64,000 nucleotides of DNA from Cytobacillus firmus (GCF_023612095.1 NZ_CP086235.1:1995501-2059500); one strand, 5' to 3'; counted from the first letter of the stretch, positions 1 through 8,404 are shown. Numbers and translations are program-made. The notes: a model not told the origin generated them from the letters alone.

Positions 1-237
1 GATAACGGCCCGGAAAACATCCGTCCAAATCATAATTTTCCGCCTGTCATACCGGTCGGCGAGAACCCCTGAGAAAAGGCTGGATAAGACGCCGCCGATT
101 GTCCTGAAGGCCATTGTGGCAGCAAGCCAGGCAGAGCTTCCGGTGGCAACATACATGAGTACATTAATGGCAATCAAGTCCATGAAGGTACCCAGATCAG
201 AAAAGGCTTTTACATACAGAAAAATTTTGCGGTTCAT
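1..237 (-). CDS. MFS transporter, N-terminal part (cut by window edge)
   Basis: The reverse strand from an ATG at 235-237 reads an open frame to the window edge, so only the first 79 residues are present. They hold two hydrophobic segments and, near residues 57-67, the MFS loop 2-3 signature GVLADRYDRRK. This marks a major facilitator superfamily secondary transporter in the cytoplasmic membrane. The substrate cannot be inferred from this piece. It is divergent from the acetyltransferase starting at 400, with about 160 bp of AT-rich sequence between them in which I see no clear operator. Confidence 0.8.
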   Translation of the reverse strand, partial: MNRKIFLYVKAFSDLGTFMDLIAINVLMYVATGSSAWLAATMAFRTIGGVLSSLFSGVLADRYDRRKIMIWTDVFRAVI

Positions 238-399
238 GTGTGTCTCCCTGGTTTTCAAAAATGGTTTCTGTTTTATTTTAAAGATTTTGAATTTAATTCG
301 CAATACGAAATTTCAGAATAATGCTACAAAGGATTTGAAAAAACTCTGTAGAATTAGTAAGAATGCAAGAATTCAAGTGATGAAGGAAGGGGACTGTCG

Positions 400-909
400 A
401 TGGCTGCTCCAGTTATAAAAACAGACAGATTAATTCTAAGAAAAATGAGAAGAACTGATTTGCCCCATCTGATGGAAATCTTTTCTGACCCGGAGGCCAT
501 GAGGTTTTATCGCTCCACAAAAACAATAGAGCAGGCTGAAGATTGGATCAGCTGGACGCTGCGTAATTATCGGACTTATGGTGTTGGCCTTTGGATTGTG
601 GAGGAGAAAGCTTCAGGCAGGTTTTTGGGGCAGTGCGGGATTACTCCGCAGGATACAGGCGGGGTTACGGAAATGGAGATCGGCTACTTGTTTGCCAGGC
701 GTGAATGGGGAAAAGGCTATGCCACGGAAGCGGCACTAGCCTGTAAAGAGTATGGGTTCACCAGCTTAAACTACAGTAAGCTGGTTTCCATTATCAATGT
801 CCATAATCTTGCATCAATCCGTGTTGCAGAGAAGGCAGGCATGAAAAAGGAAAAGACATTACATAGAGCGGGAAATAAGATGTATGTATACTCGATTTCC
901 AAAGGTTAA
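400..909 (+). CDS. GNAT acetyltransferase, RimJ/RimL type
   Basis: A 169-residue protein that opens with TDRLILRKM, the usual start of RimJ/RimL-like GNAT enzymes. These transfer acetyl from acetyl-CoA to a protein N-terminus or a small amine. The acetyl-CoA loop (REWGKGYATEA) lies near residue 105, and the C-terminal half carries the family pattern SVRVAEKAGM in the form ASIRVAEKAGM. An AAGGAAGGGG ribosome site precedes the ATG by about six bases, which settles the start. The substrate is unknown. The stop overlaps the convergent J-domain gene by four bases, so neither gene has room for its own terminator here. Confidence 0.85.
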   Translation: MAAPVIKTDRLILRKMRRTDLPHLMEIFSDPEAMRFYRSTKTIEQAEDWISWTLRNYRTYGVGLWIVEEKASGRFLGQCGITPQDTGGVTEMEIGYLFARREWGKGYATEAALACKEYGFTSLNYSKLVSIINVHNLASIRVAEKAGMKKEKTLHRAGNKMYVYSISKG

Positions 910-1394
910 AAGATGTTTTTATAATGTTCATTAAACACCTTGAAAAGTCTTTCATCTCCACCTCGGTCAGGATGGAGGGCTTTCAATAGTTTTTTGAATT
1001 CTTTTCGGACTAATTGCAGATCTTCATCAGGCTTCAGGTCCAAAAGCTTTGCCGGCTTAATTTCTTCATCGGCAATCAGTTTTTGTGCCTGAATCATTTT
1101 CTTCAATGATTTCACTTTTGATTCCTCTATTTGGACCCTGGTATTCAGGATCTCGATTTGCCCTTTCAGGTCTTTAACTTGAAGCAGGACTCCTTCAAGC
1201 TTTTGGCGATACAGCACTTCTTTTTCCCGGATGATGAAATCAGCGAGATCCTTCATCTTTATGGAGTAGCTGACTTGCCTCCTCGCGCTGCGTTCCGCTG
1301 TTATTTTTCCTTCATTGATCCATCGCTCAACGTCATCACTATTCGCCTTTATTCCAGATTTTTGCAATTGCGCTACAGCATCAGTAATGTTCAT
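906..1394 (-). CDS. J-domain-like protein with central coiled coil
   Basis: A 162-residue soluble protein. Residues 1-55 look like a small helix-turn-helix or MerR-like fold, and residues 55-110 are a charged heptad-rich coiled coil. Residues 125-162 form a C-terminal J-like module with an HPD tripeptide at 141-143 followed by RGGDERLFKVFNEHY. The HPD loop is what J-proteins use to stimulate DnaK ATPase, so a DnaK co-chaperone or adaptor role is inferred. The J-domain is short and C-terminal, unlike DnaJ. The ribosome site is weak (GAGCGAG), so the start is only moderately secure. Confidence 0.7.
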   Translation of the reverse strand: MNITDAVAQLQKSGIKANSDDVERWINEGKITAERSARRQVSYSIKMKDLADFIIREKEVLYRQKLEGVLLQVKDLKGQIEILNTRVQIEESKVKSLKKMIQAQKLIADEEIKPAKLLDLKPDEDLQLVRKEFKKLLKALHPDRGGDERLFKVFNEHYKNIF

Positions 1395-1522
1395 TTTTCT
1401 TGCTCGCTCTCTATAAAATCTATTCAGCAGTCAAAATAATCATATCACTGATCACTTTCAGAAAAATGACAGGAGAATGACATAGTATTAAAGTTTATTT
1501 ACATGAGTGTTTCTGCTAAATG

Positions 1523-1555
1523 AAAAGGAATCACCCGTGAATAGGTGATTCCTTT
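1523..1555 (-). terminator. Rho-independent terminator of the DUF2164 gene
   Basis: On the minus strand, a perfect stem AAAGGAATCACC / GGTGATTCCTTT is followed by TTCATTT, just downstream of the DUF2164 stop codon. Confidence 0.75.
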
Positions 1556-1563
1556 GCTGCACT

Positions 1564-1806
1564 CTACTTTATGGGGCGCTCAAGCGTAAGGATTTCATCC
1601 TCCATTGAAGCATATTGCTGTTCCACCACATGCTTTACATCAGCGATTGCTGCATTGTAGAAATGCGGCGCCAAAGACTCCTTAACAAAATCCAGTACTC
1701 TTTCTGCAGCGAACTCAGATAGATCCTCATCTCTCTCCTCGGAAAAGTAAATCTGGATATCCTCTATCATCTTTTGCTGCTGCTCTTTTGTTATTTTAAT
1801 AAACAC
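1564..1806 (-). CDS. DUF2164 family protein
   Basis: An 80-residue acidic protein starting VFIKITKEQQQKMIEDIQ and containing FSEERDEDLSEFAAERVLDF, a pattern I associate with the DUF2164 family of small Bacillus proteins of unknown function. A longer open frame runs upstream to 1911. However, AAAGGAAG lies seven bases before a GTG at 1804-1806, and the conserved family sequence begins there, so I chose the GTG. It sits 79 bp downstream of a 54-residue small membrane ORF on the same strand, and the two are probably co-transcribed and end at the hairpin at 1523-1555. Confidence 0.7.
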   Translation of the reverse strand: MFIKITKEQQQKMIEDIQIYFSEERDEDLSEFAAERVLDFVKESLAPHFYNAAIADVKHVVEQQYASMEDEILTLERPIK

Positions 1807-1885
1807 AGCATGTCTTCCTTTCGGGTTGGGATACATGATACTATACACGGAAATTTCATAAAATGGGAGGGTGGGATTTTGGCGG

Positions 1886-2050
1886 TTATGCCTCATCCCC
1901 GTAGACATCAAATAAAGAGCTGTAGTAATCTTTTACATGAGTGTTCCTATTTGCCCTCTTTTTCGGATAGAGGGAAATAGGAATAGATGACAGGGCAAGA
2001 ATAGAGCTGCATAATAAAACCAGATAAAATATTCCTGATAGAATGAACAT
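1886..2050 (-). CDS. Small membrane protein, 54 residues
   Basis: The reverse strand has an excellent ribosome site, AAAGGAGGT, six bases before an ATG at 2048-2050, then 54 codons and a TAA. The protein starts MFILSGIFYLVLL with one hydrophobic helix (residues 2-27) and has a basic stretch (PKKRANR) and a polar tail ending in YGDEA. It has the build of a single-pass membrane micro-protein with a cytosolic tail. I do not recognise a family. It is divergent from the LacI regulator at 2140, so that regulator could control it. Confidence 0.65.
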   Translation of the reverse strand: MFILSGIFYLVLLCSSILALSSIPISLYPKKRANRNTHVKDYYSSLFDVYGDEA

Positions 2051-2139
2051 GAAGGAAACCTCCTTTAGTTGTTAAAAAAAGCTTAATGTATGAAACGCAT
2101 TTCATAGCAAGAAAAAACGTGAAAAAAACAGGTGGGTTT

Positions 2140-3102
2140 ATGGCAAATATTAAAGATATCGCTAAAAGGGCAGGAGTGTCGGTTACAACTGTTTCGAGGG
2201 TGCTCAATAATCATCCCTATGTGAGGGAGGATAAGCGGGAAGCGGTCCTGCAGGCGATGGAGGAATTCAATTATCAGCGGAATATCAATGCTGTTCATTT
2301 GAGCAAAGGGGAAACCCTTCTGATTGGAGTGGTTGTTCCTTTTACCAATAATCCTTATTTTGGTCTGCTGGTAGAAGGGATTGCCAATGAAGCCATGAAA
2401 AACAACTATAAACTGGTTCTTTTTCAGACCAATTACGAGGAAGAAAGGGAAATTGAAGCTCTGAAAATGCTGCAGCATAAGCAAATTGATTCCTTAATCA
2501 TTTGTTCAAGAATCTGCGGCTGGGAGGTCATTAACCAGTTTACCGAGTATGGTCCCATTGTCCTCTGTGAAGATGCAAGGAATCAGAATGTGTCCTCAAC
2601 TTTTATCGATCATTATATGACGTTCACTAATGCTTTAGAGTATTTACATAATAAAGGGCATCAGAAAATCGGGTATTGCATTGGAAGAAAATCCGGCGCT
2701 AACAGCAGGCAGCGCGGAAAAGCCTACTCAGATTTTGTAAGGCGGATTGGAGAGTCGTATAATGAAGAAAATATTTTTTATGAGTGTCTGAATTTTGAGC
2801 ATGGCGAAGAAGTGGTTCAGCGGTTATTGAACTTAGATCATCCTCCGACAGCACTGCTGGTAACAAGTGATTTTGCTGCTGCCGGAATCGTCACATCCTG
2901 CAGGGAAAAAGGGATTCGAATCCCTGAGGATCTAGCGATTATGGGATTTGATAACCAGCCGATCGCCAAAATCATGCACATCACCACACTTGAAATCCCG
3001 CTTGTTCAAATGGGGAAAAAGCTGATGCTTCAAGCGATTGATAGGGAAAGCCGTACTCATGAAGAGATAACGGTGAACCTGATTGAGCGTCAAACTGTTT
3101 AG
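2140..3102 (+). CDS. LacI/PurR family transcriptional regulator
   Basis: A 320-residue repressor. Residues 1-50 are the LacI helix-turn-helix and hinge (IKDIAKRAGVSVTTVSRVLN). The rest is a periplasmic-binding-protein-like sensor, beginning LIGVVVPFTNNPYFGLLVEGI and ending with the typical IMGFDN segment near residue 270. The ATG at 2140 is chosen because the HTH starts there and GGTGGG precedes it; an open frame extends upstream to 2086 without a ribosome site. Proteins of this class bind sugars or purines and repress nearby catabolic genes. No such operon follows: downstream is a repeat array, and the divergent neighbour is a 54-residue membrane ORF. Ligand unknown. Confidence 0.9.
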   Translation: MANIKDIAKRAGVSVTTVSRVLNNHPYVREDKREAVLQAMEEFNYQRNINAVHLSKGETLLIGVVVPFTNNPYFGLLVEGIANEAMKNNYKLVLFQTNYEEEREIEALKMLQHKQIDSLIICSRICGWEVINQFTEYGPIVLCEDARNQNVSSTFIDHYMTFTNALEYLHNKGHQKIGYCIGRKSGANSRQRGKAYSDFVRRIGESYNEENIFYECLNFEHGEEVVQRLLNLDHPPTALLVTSDFAAAGIVTSCREKGIRIPEDLAIMGFDNQPIAKIMHITTLEIPLVQMGKKLMLQAIDRESRTHEEITVNLIERQTV

Positions 3103-3109
3103 GATGACG

Positions 3110-3455
3110 GGCGCTGGTGTTGGGCGGAGAACCAGGAGCGGCTTCGGACAGAGAAAGCAGAAGTCACGGTGTTTGAGTCAGAACCTGGCCCAACTTCGGA
3201 CACAGAAAGCAAAAATCACCGTGTTTGAGTCAGAACCGAGCCCAACTTCGGACACAGAAAGCCGAAATCCCGGTGTTTGAGTCAGAACCCAGCCCAGCTT
3301 CGGACACAGAAAGCAGAAAACACGGTGATTGAGTCAGAACCTGCCCCAACTTCGGACACAAAAAACAGAAATCCCGGTGTTTGAGTCAGAACCCGACTCA
3401 ACTTCGGACACAAAAAACAGAAAGCGCAGTGTTTGAGTCAGAACCGAGCCTCGAC
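3110..3455 (+). repeat. Array A: 52-bp tandem repeats
   Basis: Six clear units plus a degraded edge unit. The CTTCGG core recurs at 3142, 3194, 3246, 3298, 3350 and 3402, exactly 52 bp apart each time. Each unit contains GAGTCAGAA, an 11-base spacer, then TTCGGACACAGAA, so the arms GTCnGAA and TTCnGAC are an inverted repeat that could form a hairpin. The remainder (GCAGAAATCACGGTGT-like) varies. Apparent reading frames through it are by-products of the repeat. This is the only array of the set that lies between two same-strand genes. Confidence 0.95.
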
Positions 3456-3535
3456 TATACAGCTAAAGAAAGCCACGACAGAATATTTTTTCCTACCCCG
3501 CAAATACTAACAAAAAAATATGGGGCTGATGTTAT

Positions 3536-4009
3536 ATGGGGTTCGTACTTTTGGTTTTTCTGGCCTGGCTGGTGCTTTTGCTGTTTACTTCGATGAATAA
3601 GAAACTGACGTTTATTGAAAATACCTTTGTTTATCTGTCGGCGATGGTCATTCATATTAATTATACGTGGATTGTTTATGAAGAACTGAATATGGCGGAT
3701 ATTTCCCAGCAGATCTTAGATAATTCCGGCTTTTTAATACATAGGAGCATAACGCTTCCAATCACATTAGCGATCACATTAAATTTAGTAAGGACAGCTC
3801 CTTCGCTGGGTTCAAAGTTAATTAAAGTGGCGGTTTCCGTTGCTTTCCTTGTTTCCGCTGTGATGATTGCCAGGTATTTTGGAATTGTGGATTATAAAAA
3901 ATGGAATATTGGCTATGAAATCATCTATTTATTCCTCCTGCATTTAGTGGTTCAATTTTTACTGAATTATTTTGGACAGCTTAAAACAAGAGGGGTGAAT
4001 GAAGCATGA
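3536..4009 (+). CDS. Polytopic membrane protein, unknown function
   Basis: A 157-residue protein with about five hydrophobic segments (residues 2-20, 28-48, 75-92, 98-118 and 128-148) and few charges outside the loops. It ends KTRGVNEA and overlaps the next gene by four bases (ATGA), so the pair is translationally coupled. The start is the ATG at 3536 behind TGGGG, only a fair ribosome site. I do not recognise a family with certainty; the layout resembles small Bacillus membrane proteins of the CBO0543 type. No catalytic residues are apparent. Confidence 0.6.
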   Translation: MGFVLLVFLAWLVLLLFTSMNKKLTFIENTFVYLSAMVIHINYTWIVYEELNMADISQQILDNSGFLIHRSITLPITLAITLNLVRTAPSLGSKLIKVAVSVAFLVSAVMIARYFGIVDYKKWNIGYEIIYLFLLHLVVQFLLNYFGQLKTRGVNEA

Positions 4010-4515
4010 AATTGTGGAAGGAATTTGGCAACAACGAGCTTTATCTTTTGCTTATGATTGCTGCTGCCTACCTTGTTTACTTTCTCCTTATCAGAAGGCC
4101 GGACAGGCTCGTGAAGCAGATCAGAGTGCTGAGTTTGCTTTGGGGCATTGCTATCGGGATCCTTTATGATTTTACAATAGGCGGAGGCAGAACCGATTTT
4201 TATAAGATTAATGATCTAAATAATTATGAAGTGACAGATATTTTTTACTATATCTTATTTGCACCATTTGGCTACTTCTTTTTTTACCTCTATGAAAAAC
4301 TGAACATCAGCAAAAAAACGTTCATTATTTATGTATTGGTATGGGCATTATTTGGTGTTTTTTTTCAATGGGTTTTAACGGCGGCAGATATTATTACCCT
4401 GCAAAAAGGGTATAAGCTCATTCATTCTTTCCCAATCTTTTTGCTGACTCAGACACTGACAGGTGTTTATATTCAGGTGCTCAAATCAAAGGAATCACTT
4501 ACAGCAGCTAAATAG
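4006..4515 (+). CDS. Polytopic membrane protein coupled to upstream gene
   Basis: A 169-residue protein with an N-terminal helix (MIAAAYLVYFLLI), then helices near 45-60, 80-95, 105-125 and 140-160. A loop with TIGGGRTDFYKINDLNNYE precedes a segment rich in Phe and Tyr. AGAGGGGTG upstream and the ATGA overlap with the previous stop support the start. The pattern of an aromatic motif followed by an FAPFGYFFFYLYEKL helix recalls the CBO0543 group of Bacillus/Clostridium membrane proteins, but this is tentative and no function is known. Confidence 0.6.
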   Translation: MKLWKEFGNNELYLLLMIAAAYLVYFLLIRRPDRLVKQIRVLSLLWGIAIGILYDFTIGGGRTDFYKINDLNNYEVTDIFYYILFAPFGYFFFYLYEKLNISKKTFIIYVLVWALFGVFFQWVLTAADIITLQKGYKLIHSFPIFLLTQTLTGVYIQVLKSKESLTAAK

Positions 4516-4591
4516 GCCGCAATGTTTTCATGAAACCTTTTCCTGCTTCCGGGCGTATGACTTTTTAAAAGAAACGGAAAGGAGAATGAAT

Positions 4592-4783
4592 ATGAAAGCA
4601 GAAATATGTCCAAAGTGCGGATCAAATGAGCTGGGGAAAGGAAAGCATTCAGGTTATGGGGGAATGTTTCCTGTGGATAAGATGAGTCTCGGTTCTGATA
4701 TTGAATACGTTATTTGCACCAGCTGCGGTTTTATCATTGAAGGGTATGTGAAAAAGCCTGAGAAGTTTAAAAATAGAATGTAG
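4592..4783 (+). CDS. Small zinc-ribbon protein
   Basis: 63 residues, with CPKCG at 6-10 and CTSCG at 42-46, which together make a four-cysteine zinc ribbon. The loop between is rich in Gly and Lys. AAAGGAG ends seven bases before this ATG; an ATG six bases earlier would be too close to it. Zinc ribbons of this size bind nucleic acid or another protein, and nothing here identifies the partner. It is followed eight bases later by another small ORF, likely in the same transcript. Confidence 0.65.
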   Translation: MKAEICPKCGSNELGKGKHSGYGGMFPVDKMSLGSDIEYVICTSCGFIIEGYVKKPEKFKNRM

Positions 4784-4790
4784 GAGCATC

Positions 4791-4976
4791 ATGAAAAAAT
4801 TTAAGTTAAAGAATCATTTTAAAGGATTAAAAAAGGGTACGCACTTTTACTTGATTGCGGAATCTGAATTTATTGGCATTAAAGAATATGTACTGCGGAC
4901 AAAAGATTTATCGTATCGGATCTCCATTAATGAGGCCGAGCTGAAGAGGAATTTTATTTTCATACCCAAAGAGTAA
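4791..4976 (+). CDS. Small basic protein, unknown function
   Basis: 61 residues, basic at the N-terminus (MKKFKLKNHFKGLKKG) and with beta-strand-like alternation afterwards (THFYLIAESEFIGIKEYVL). TAGGAG stands four bases before the ATG. It follows the zinc-ribbon gene by seven bases and ends at a bidirectional terminator. I do not recognise it. Confidence 0.5.
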   Translation: MKKFKLKNHFKGLKKGTHFYLIAESEFIGIKEYVLRTKDLSYRISINEAELKRNFIFIPKE

Positions 4977-4978
4977 AA

Positions 4979-5013
4979 AAGAATGCTCAGAGCATGCCGC
5001 CCGGAGCATTCTT
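4979..5013. terminator. Bidirectional terminator
   Basis: A perfect 10-bp inverted repeat, AAGAATGCTC and GAGCATTCTT, with A-rich sequence to the left and a short T run on the other strand. It sits between the convergent genes ending at 4976 and 5024. Confidence 0.8.
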
Positions 5014-5023
5014 AAACATTTTG

Positions 5024-6433
5024 TCACCAAATATCCCCGCGTTCTTTCTTCAGAGCCTTCATTTTTTCAACCCATTCGTCTACTCTCTGTTTAATTTCAG
5101 CACTTTCCGTTTCAGCTGTATTCCGGTTTTTTTCATGAAGTTTCATATACAGATCCTTCATTTGGCCGCTGCGTTCATAGCCCCATTCACGGAGTTCGGA
5201 TCGCTGCTCATCCGTGATCCAGCCGTTATCTCCCATAATGGTGACGGCATCCAGGATTCGATGTGCTTCACGCCTGCCGACTGTAAATAATTGGCGGGGA
5301 TAAACTTCACCGATTTTATACTCATCTATCATCTCCCATGGGCTGGGTGCCATTGTAAAAGCCCATGCGAGATCGCCGGCAGACGGAAGCCACTCATATT
5401 GAATGGTGTCTTTCAGATCGTCGGGATTGTCTGCTTTAAAGTACTCCCCGTTGCCGGCTTCGGCTACTGCTTTTAATTGATCTTCAGCCTTGCCGTCTAC
5501 ATCAAACCCAATGATATTTACAGTATTGCTGCTGTTGTTTTTCACAAGGTTCTTGCTGGCCTGGACGGGGTCGCCGTCACATGTTTCGGCTCCGTCACTG
5601 ACAATGTAGATCGTGGTGGATCCGTCATAGCCGCTGCTCATTTCTGCTGCTTTTTGAATGGCTCCGGCAAGGGGCGTCCAACCTTTGCTTTCAAATGAAT
5701 CAACAGCTTCGTGAAATTCCTTCTTGGAGTATTTGCTCATCGGATAAACTTCCTCCACACCAGAGCAGGAAATTTCTTTATCCGCGTCTGCCTCTGAGCC
5801 TTTATGACCGTATACCACAAGCGATACATCACTGCTTTGGCCAATCGTCTGGGCGAAACTCTTCACTGCACTTTTGGCAATATCCATTTTCACCTTACCG
5901 TCTGCCTGCTGCAGCATGCTTGAACTGGCATCCAGAAGAATAATCGCCTGTTCTGCTGCCTTTTTTTCTTCTTCTGCCTGTACTGACTTGGTGGGATCCG
6001 GCAGGTAAGGTTCTTCAAAATTCGGCTGGTAGGCATTGGACTTTTCAATGATGTCTTTATAATGTGGACTCGCCAGCAGGGAAATTAGCCCTTTTTTAAT
6101 AGAGTCTGTATCTTTGGCTTCCTTCGTCAGTTCTTCCAGTTTGGGAGTCATCTCCCGTAATAGTTCAGGATCCGTTACCGGTGAAACATCAATGGGTTCA
6201 ATGTTTTTTTCGTATGTAAGGTCATCCATTAATGTTCCAGGCGGCAAATTTAACAGGGTTTCTTCAGAGACCTCTAAACTAATATTCTTGGACTCTGCTA
6301 AAATGCTTTCCTGCTTTTCTTCTTTCTTTTGCTCTTCTTTAACAGGTGAATCAGCAGCTGTTTTCTCTTTGTCATTACTGCAGGCGGAAAGAATCAATCC
6401 GGCAGACAGCAGCCATAGACCATATCGTTTCAC
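5024..6433 (-). CDS. VWA-domain lipoprotein (YwmC/YwmD-like)
   Basis: 469 residues. The signal peptide ends in the lipobox LSAC with the lipidated Cys at 18, so the protein is anchored to the outer face of the membrane. An acidic/Lys linker follows. The von Willebrand factor A domain spans about residues 160-350, with the metal-site motif DASSS at 168-172 and SDGAETC in the distal part. The C-terminal 110 residues are helical and charged. VWA lipoproteins of Bacillus (YwmC/YwmD) have poorly defined roles in envelope protein interactions. It stands alone and shares a terminator with the convergent small genes. Confidence 0.85.
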   Translation of the reverse strand: MKRYGLWLLSAGLILSACSNDKEKTAADSPVKEEQKKEEKQESILAESKNISLEVSEETLLNLPPGTLMDDLTYEKNIEPIDVSPVTDPELLREMTPKLEELTKEAKDTDSIKKGLISLLASPHYKDIIEKSNAYQPNFEEPYLPDPTKSVQAEEEKKAAEQAIILLDASSSMLQQADGKVKMDIAKSAVKSFAQTIGQSSDVSLVVYGHKGSEADADKEISCSGVEEVYPMSKYSKKEFHEAVDSFESKGWTPLAGAIQKAAEMSSGYDGSTTIYIVSDGAETCDGDPVQASKNLVKNNSSNTVNIIGFDVDGKAEDQLKAVAEAGNGEYFKADNPDDLKDTIQYEWLPSAGDLAWAFTMAPSPWEMIDEYKIGEVYPRQLFTVGRREAHRILDAVTIMGDNGWITDEQRSELREWGYERSGQMKDLYMKLHEKNRNTAETESAEIKQRVDEWVEKMKALKKERGDIW

Positions 6434-6568
6434 ACAAATTCTCCTCTTTGTTTATTGTTTACTAATTATAGAGTGTAACATGGATAAAGCTGTAATTTCC
6501 AGAAGATAGGATTTTTTTCAGCTATTTGGTATAGTTGAAGATAGTTATCATGCAGAGGAGGCAGTCCC

Positions 6569-7111
6569 TTGGAAAAAGCATTTCCGATTCTTGAAACAGA
6601 AAGATTAATTTTAAGAGAAGCAACCGAAGAAGATGCAAAAGATATGTTTGTATACCTGTCAGATCAGCTGGTTGTGAAGCATATGGGAATCTCAGCCTGT
6701 GAAACGCCCGAAGAGGTGCTTGGAGAAATAGAATGGTATAAATCCATTTATAAAAATGGCACAGGCATTCGCTGGGGCATCACCTTAAAGGATTCAGGGA
6801 AGGTCATAGGGAGCTGCGGTTTCCTGAATAGGAATCCGAAACATCACCGAAGTGAAGTCGGATATGAACTAAGCAGGGAGCAGTGGGGAAAAGGTATAGC
6901 GAATGAAGCCCTTGAGAGGGTGTTGAAATTCGGATTTGAAGACCTTGGGCTTGAAAGGATAGAAGCCTTGATCGAGCCAAAAAACCTCTCATCGCAGAAG
7001 CTGGTTGAAAGGCAAGGCTTTACGCGAGAAGGACTGCTTAGGCATTATGAATATACCAATGGGAAATTTGATGATTTGTATATGTACTCCATTTTAAAAG
7101 GGGATTTATGA
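6569..7111 (+). CDS. GNAT acetyltransferase, RimJ/RimL type
   Basis: 180 residues, starting with ILETERLILREATEEDA, the family N-terminus. The acetyl-CoA loop REQWGKGIANEAL is near residue 108, followed by GLERIEALIEPKNLSSQKLVERQGF. GAGGAGG lies eight bases before a TTG at 6569, which is the only start consistent with that ribosome site, so translation starts at TTG. Acetyl-CoA-dependent N-acetylation is expected; the target is unknown. It is a distinct paralogue of the proteins at 400 and 52058. Confidence 0.85.
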   Translation: MEKAFPILETERLILREATEEDAKDMFVYLSDQLVVKHMGISACETPEEVLGEIEWYKSIYKNGTGIRWGITLKDSGKVIGSCGFLNRNPKHHRSEVGYELSREQWGKGIANEALERVLKFGFEDLGLERIEALIEPKNLSSQKLVERQGFTREGLLRHYEYTNGKFDDLYMYSILKGDL

Positions 7112-7203
7112 ATACTCCCGCGCCTTAATTTACTAATGTAAATTTGAAGTGGGGGTACTCCAGACGGTGTTGATAGATCGATACATACCAGGAGGATATT
7201 TTC

Positions 7204-7545
7204 ATGAACTACAATGGCCGTACCTTTGTTTCTGTGCAAAATACTGCTAATGGTGAAGTCTCATCAAAGACCTTTTTTCATTATAAACAGGAAGGGAATA
7301 TCATTTCTGCTGTTTATGGCGGGGGAGAAATCATTCAGGGGACGCTGATTGGTATTGCCAATGAAGACGGATGTTTGGAATTCAGATATAACCATGTGAA
7401 TAACAAAAATCAGCTGCGCGGCGGAAAATGCCTCTCCACTCCTGAAATATTGGCGGACGGCCGCATCAGGCTGCATGAAAAATGGCAATGGCAGGAAGAT
7501 GAAGGAACTGAAGGACAGTCGATTATCGAGGAAGTAAAAGATTAA
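7204..7545 (+). CDS. Conserved small protein of unknown function
   Basis: 113 residues rich in beta-strand patterns: [44 protein letters not shown] and [10 protein letters not shown]. Proteins of this shape are common in Bacillus and are sometimes labelled n-acetylglutamate synthase without evidence; I see no GNAT acetyl-CoA motif, so I would not repeat that. The start is firm because AGGAGGA is seven bases upstream. It ends at a compound hairpin terminator that runs into the remains of a convergent transporter gene. Confidence 0.65.
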   Translation: MNYNGRTFVSVQNTANGEVSSKTFFHYKQEGNIISAVYGGGEIIQGTLIGIANEDGCLEFRYNHVNNKNQLRGGKCLSTPEILADGRIRLHEKWQWQEDEGTEGQSIIEEVKD

Positions 7546-7552
7546 GGGTGCC

Positions 7553-7608
7553 AGCCGGAGGGGATTATCCCTCCGCATGCAACTTTAAGCTCTGCCGGCT
7601 TCTTTTTG
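7553..7608 (+). terminator. Compound terminator after the 113-residue gene
   Basis: An outer stem, AGCCGG with CCGGCT, encloses a second stem, GAGGG with CCCTC, and is followed by TCTTTTTG. The 3' part overlaps the degraded end of the transporter fragment on the other strand. Confidence 0.6.
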
Positions 7609-7885
7609 TTTTTTCTTTCGTTAAGGTGAAGAAGAAAACGATGAGAAGGGGTTTTCTTCTTCCATGCGAATCACTGAGCGGTCCGACAATAACCTGTCCA
7701 GCCGCAAGTCCAATCAAACAGGCGGTCAGGCTCATCTGAACAAGTGAAGCACGGGCACCGAAATCATCAGCGATATCTGGAAAGCCCGGCAAATACATAT
7801 CAATATTGAATGGCCCCAATATGCCAAGCATGATGAGAAGGAAAGCCAGCGCAAGCCGCTCTTTTCCAGTCGGATTGTGAATCAT
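7565..7885 (-). pseudogene. Truncated Bcr/CflA-type MFS transporter
   Basis: The first 80 or so residues are a clean Bcr/CflA drug-efflux N-terminus: a hydrophobic helix, GPFNIDMYLPGFPDIADDF, a second helix, and the MFS signature GPLSDSHGRRKPL. After that the frame turns into a Lys/Arg-rich tail (TLTKEKTKRSRQ) with no membrane helices and stops at about 107 residues, where family members have about 400. The ATG at 7885 has TAAGGTG upstream. The break lies near 7640, and the terminator of the facing gene occupies the lost region. This is a deletion remnant and is unlikely to transport anything. Confidence 0.8.
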
Positions 7886-8020
7886 GTTAAACACCTTACT
7901 TTCTATGAAACTGCTATCTTTTACATAAATATCGCTAGTATACGCGAGGAAAAAGGGGATGTCCAGCTGGGAATGCTGTAAATAAAAAAATCCATGGCCA
8001 TCTAGCCACAGATCCTTTCA

Positions 8021-8404
8021 TTAGCAATTGCAGATCATCAATACATTGCCATCCGGGTCCTGAAAATTGAAATAAGCAAAATCTCCAATACGTTCAATTT
8101 CTCTCACAATCGTGGTACCCTGATTTTTAACAAAAGCGTAGGCCTCATCGATATCCTGGGCAAAGAAATTAAATAAAACGTGACCGGAAGGAGTCCATTT
8201 GAAGGATGGATCAAAGGTGTGGTCATCCAGTGTAAGTCCTGTTTGAGAGGTGACCGGAATGTTGTATACCGGCGATTCCACATCATCCGTATTAAAAGGC
8301 AGTCCAAGCAGGCTGCTATACCATTCAGCCGACTTTTTCAGGTCCTTGACATGAATAAACACATTGTTCACTTTACCTGCGATCGGGGAAGCAATTGAAT
8401 TCAT
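8021..8404 (-). CDS. VOC superfamily (glyoxalase-like) protein
   Basis: 127 residues with the paired beta-alpha-beta-beta-beta modules of the vicinal oxygen chelate fold. VNNVFIHVKDLKKSAEWYSSLLG starts the first module, GHVLFNFFAQDIDEAYAFVKNQG starts the second, and the end is FNFQDPDGNVLMICNC. Such proteins are metal-dependent isomerases, dioxygenases or antibiotic-binding proteins; the ligands and substrate cannot be fixed here. It is a single gene, and a weak hairpin with a T run follows it on the minus strand at about 7981-8012. Confidence 0.8.
   Translation of the reverse strand: MNSIASPIAGKVNNVFIHVKDLKKSAEWYSSLLGLPFNTDDVESPVYNIPVTSQTGLTLDDHTFDPSFKWTPSGHVLFNFFAQDIDEAYAFVKNQGTTIVREIERIGDFAYFNFQDPDGNVLMICNC

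Noticed and set aside
3083..3596. Open frames through array A
   Set aside because: They consist of the 52-bp repeat read in various frames, with no ribosome site and no independent sequence.
7204..7545. N-acetylglutamate synthase as the product name
   Set aside because: No GNAT acetyl-CoA loop or amino-acid kinase fold is visible; the name appears to be a carried-over label.
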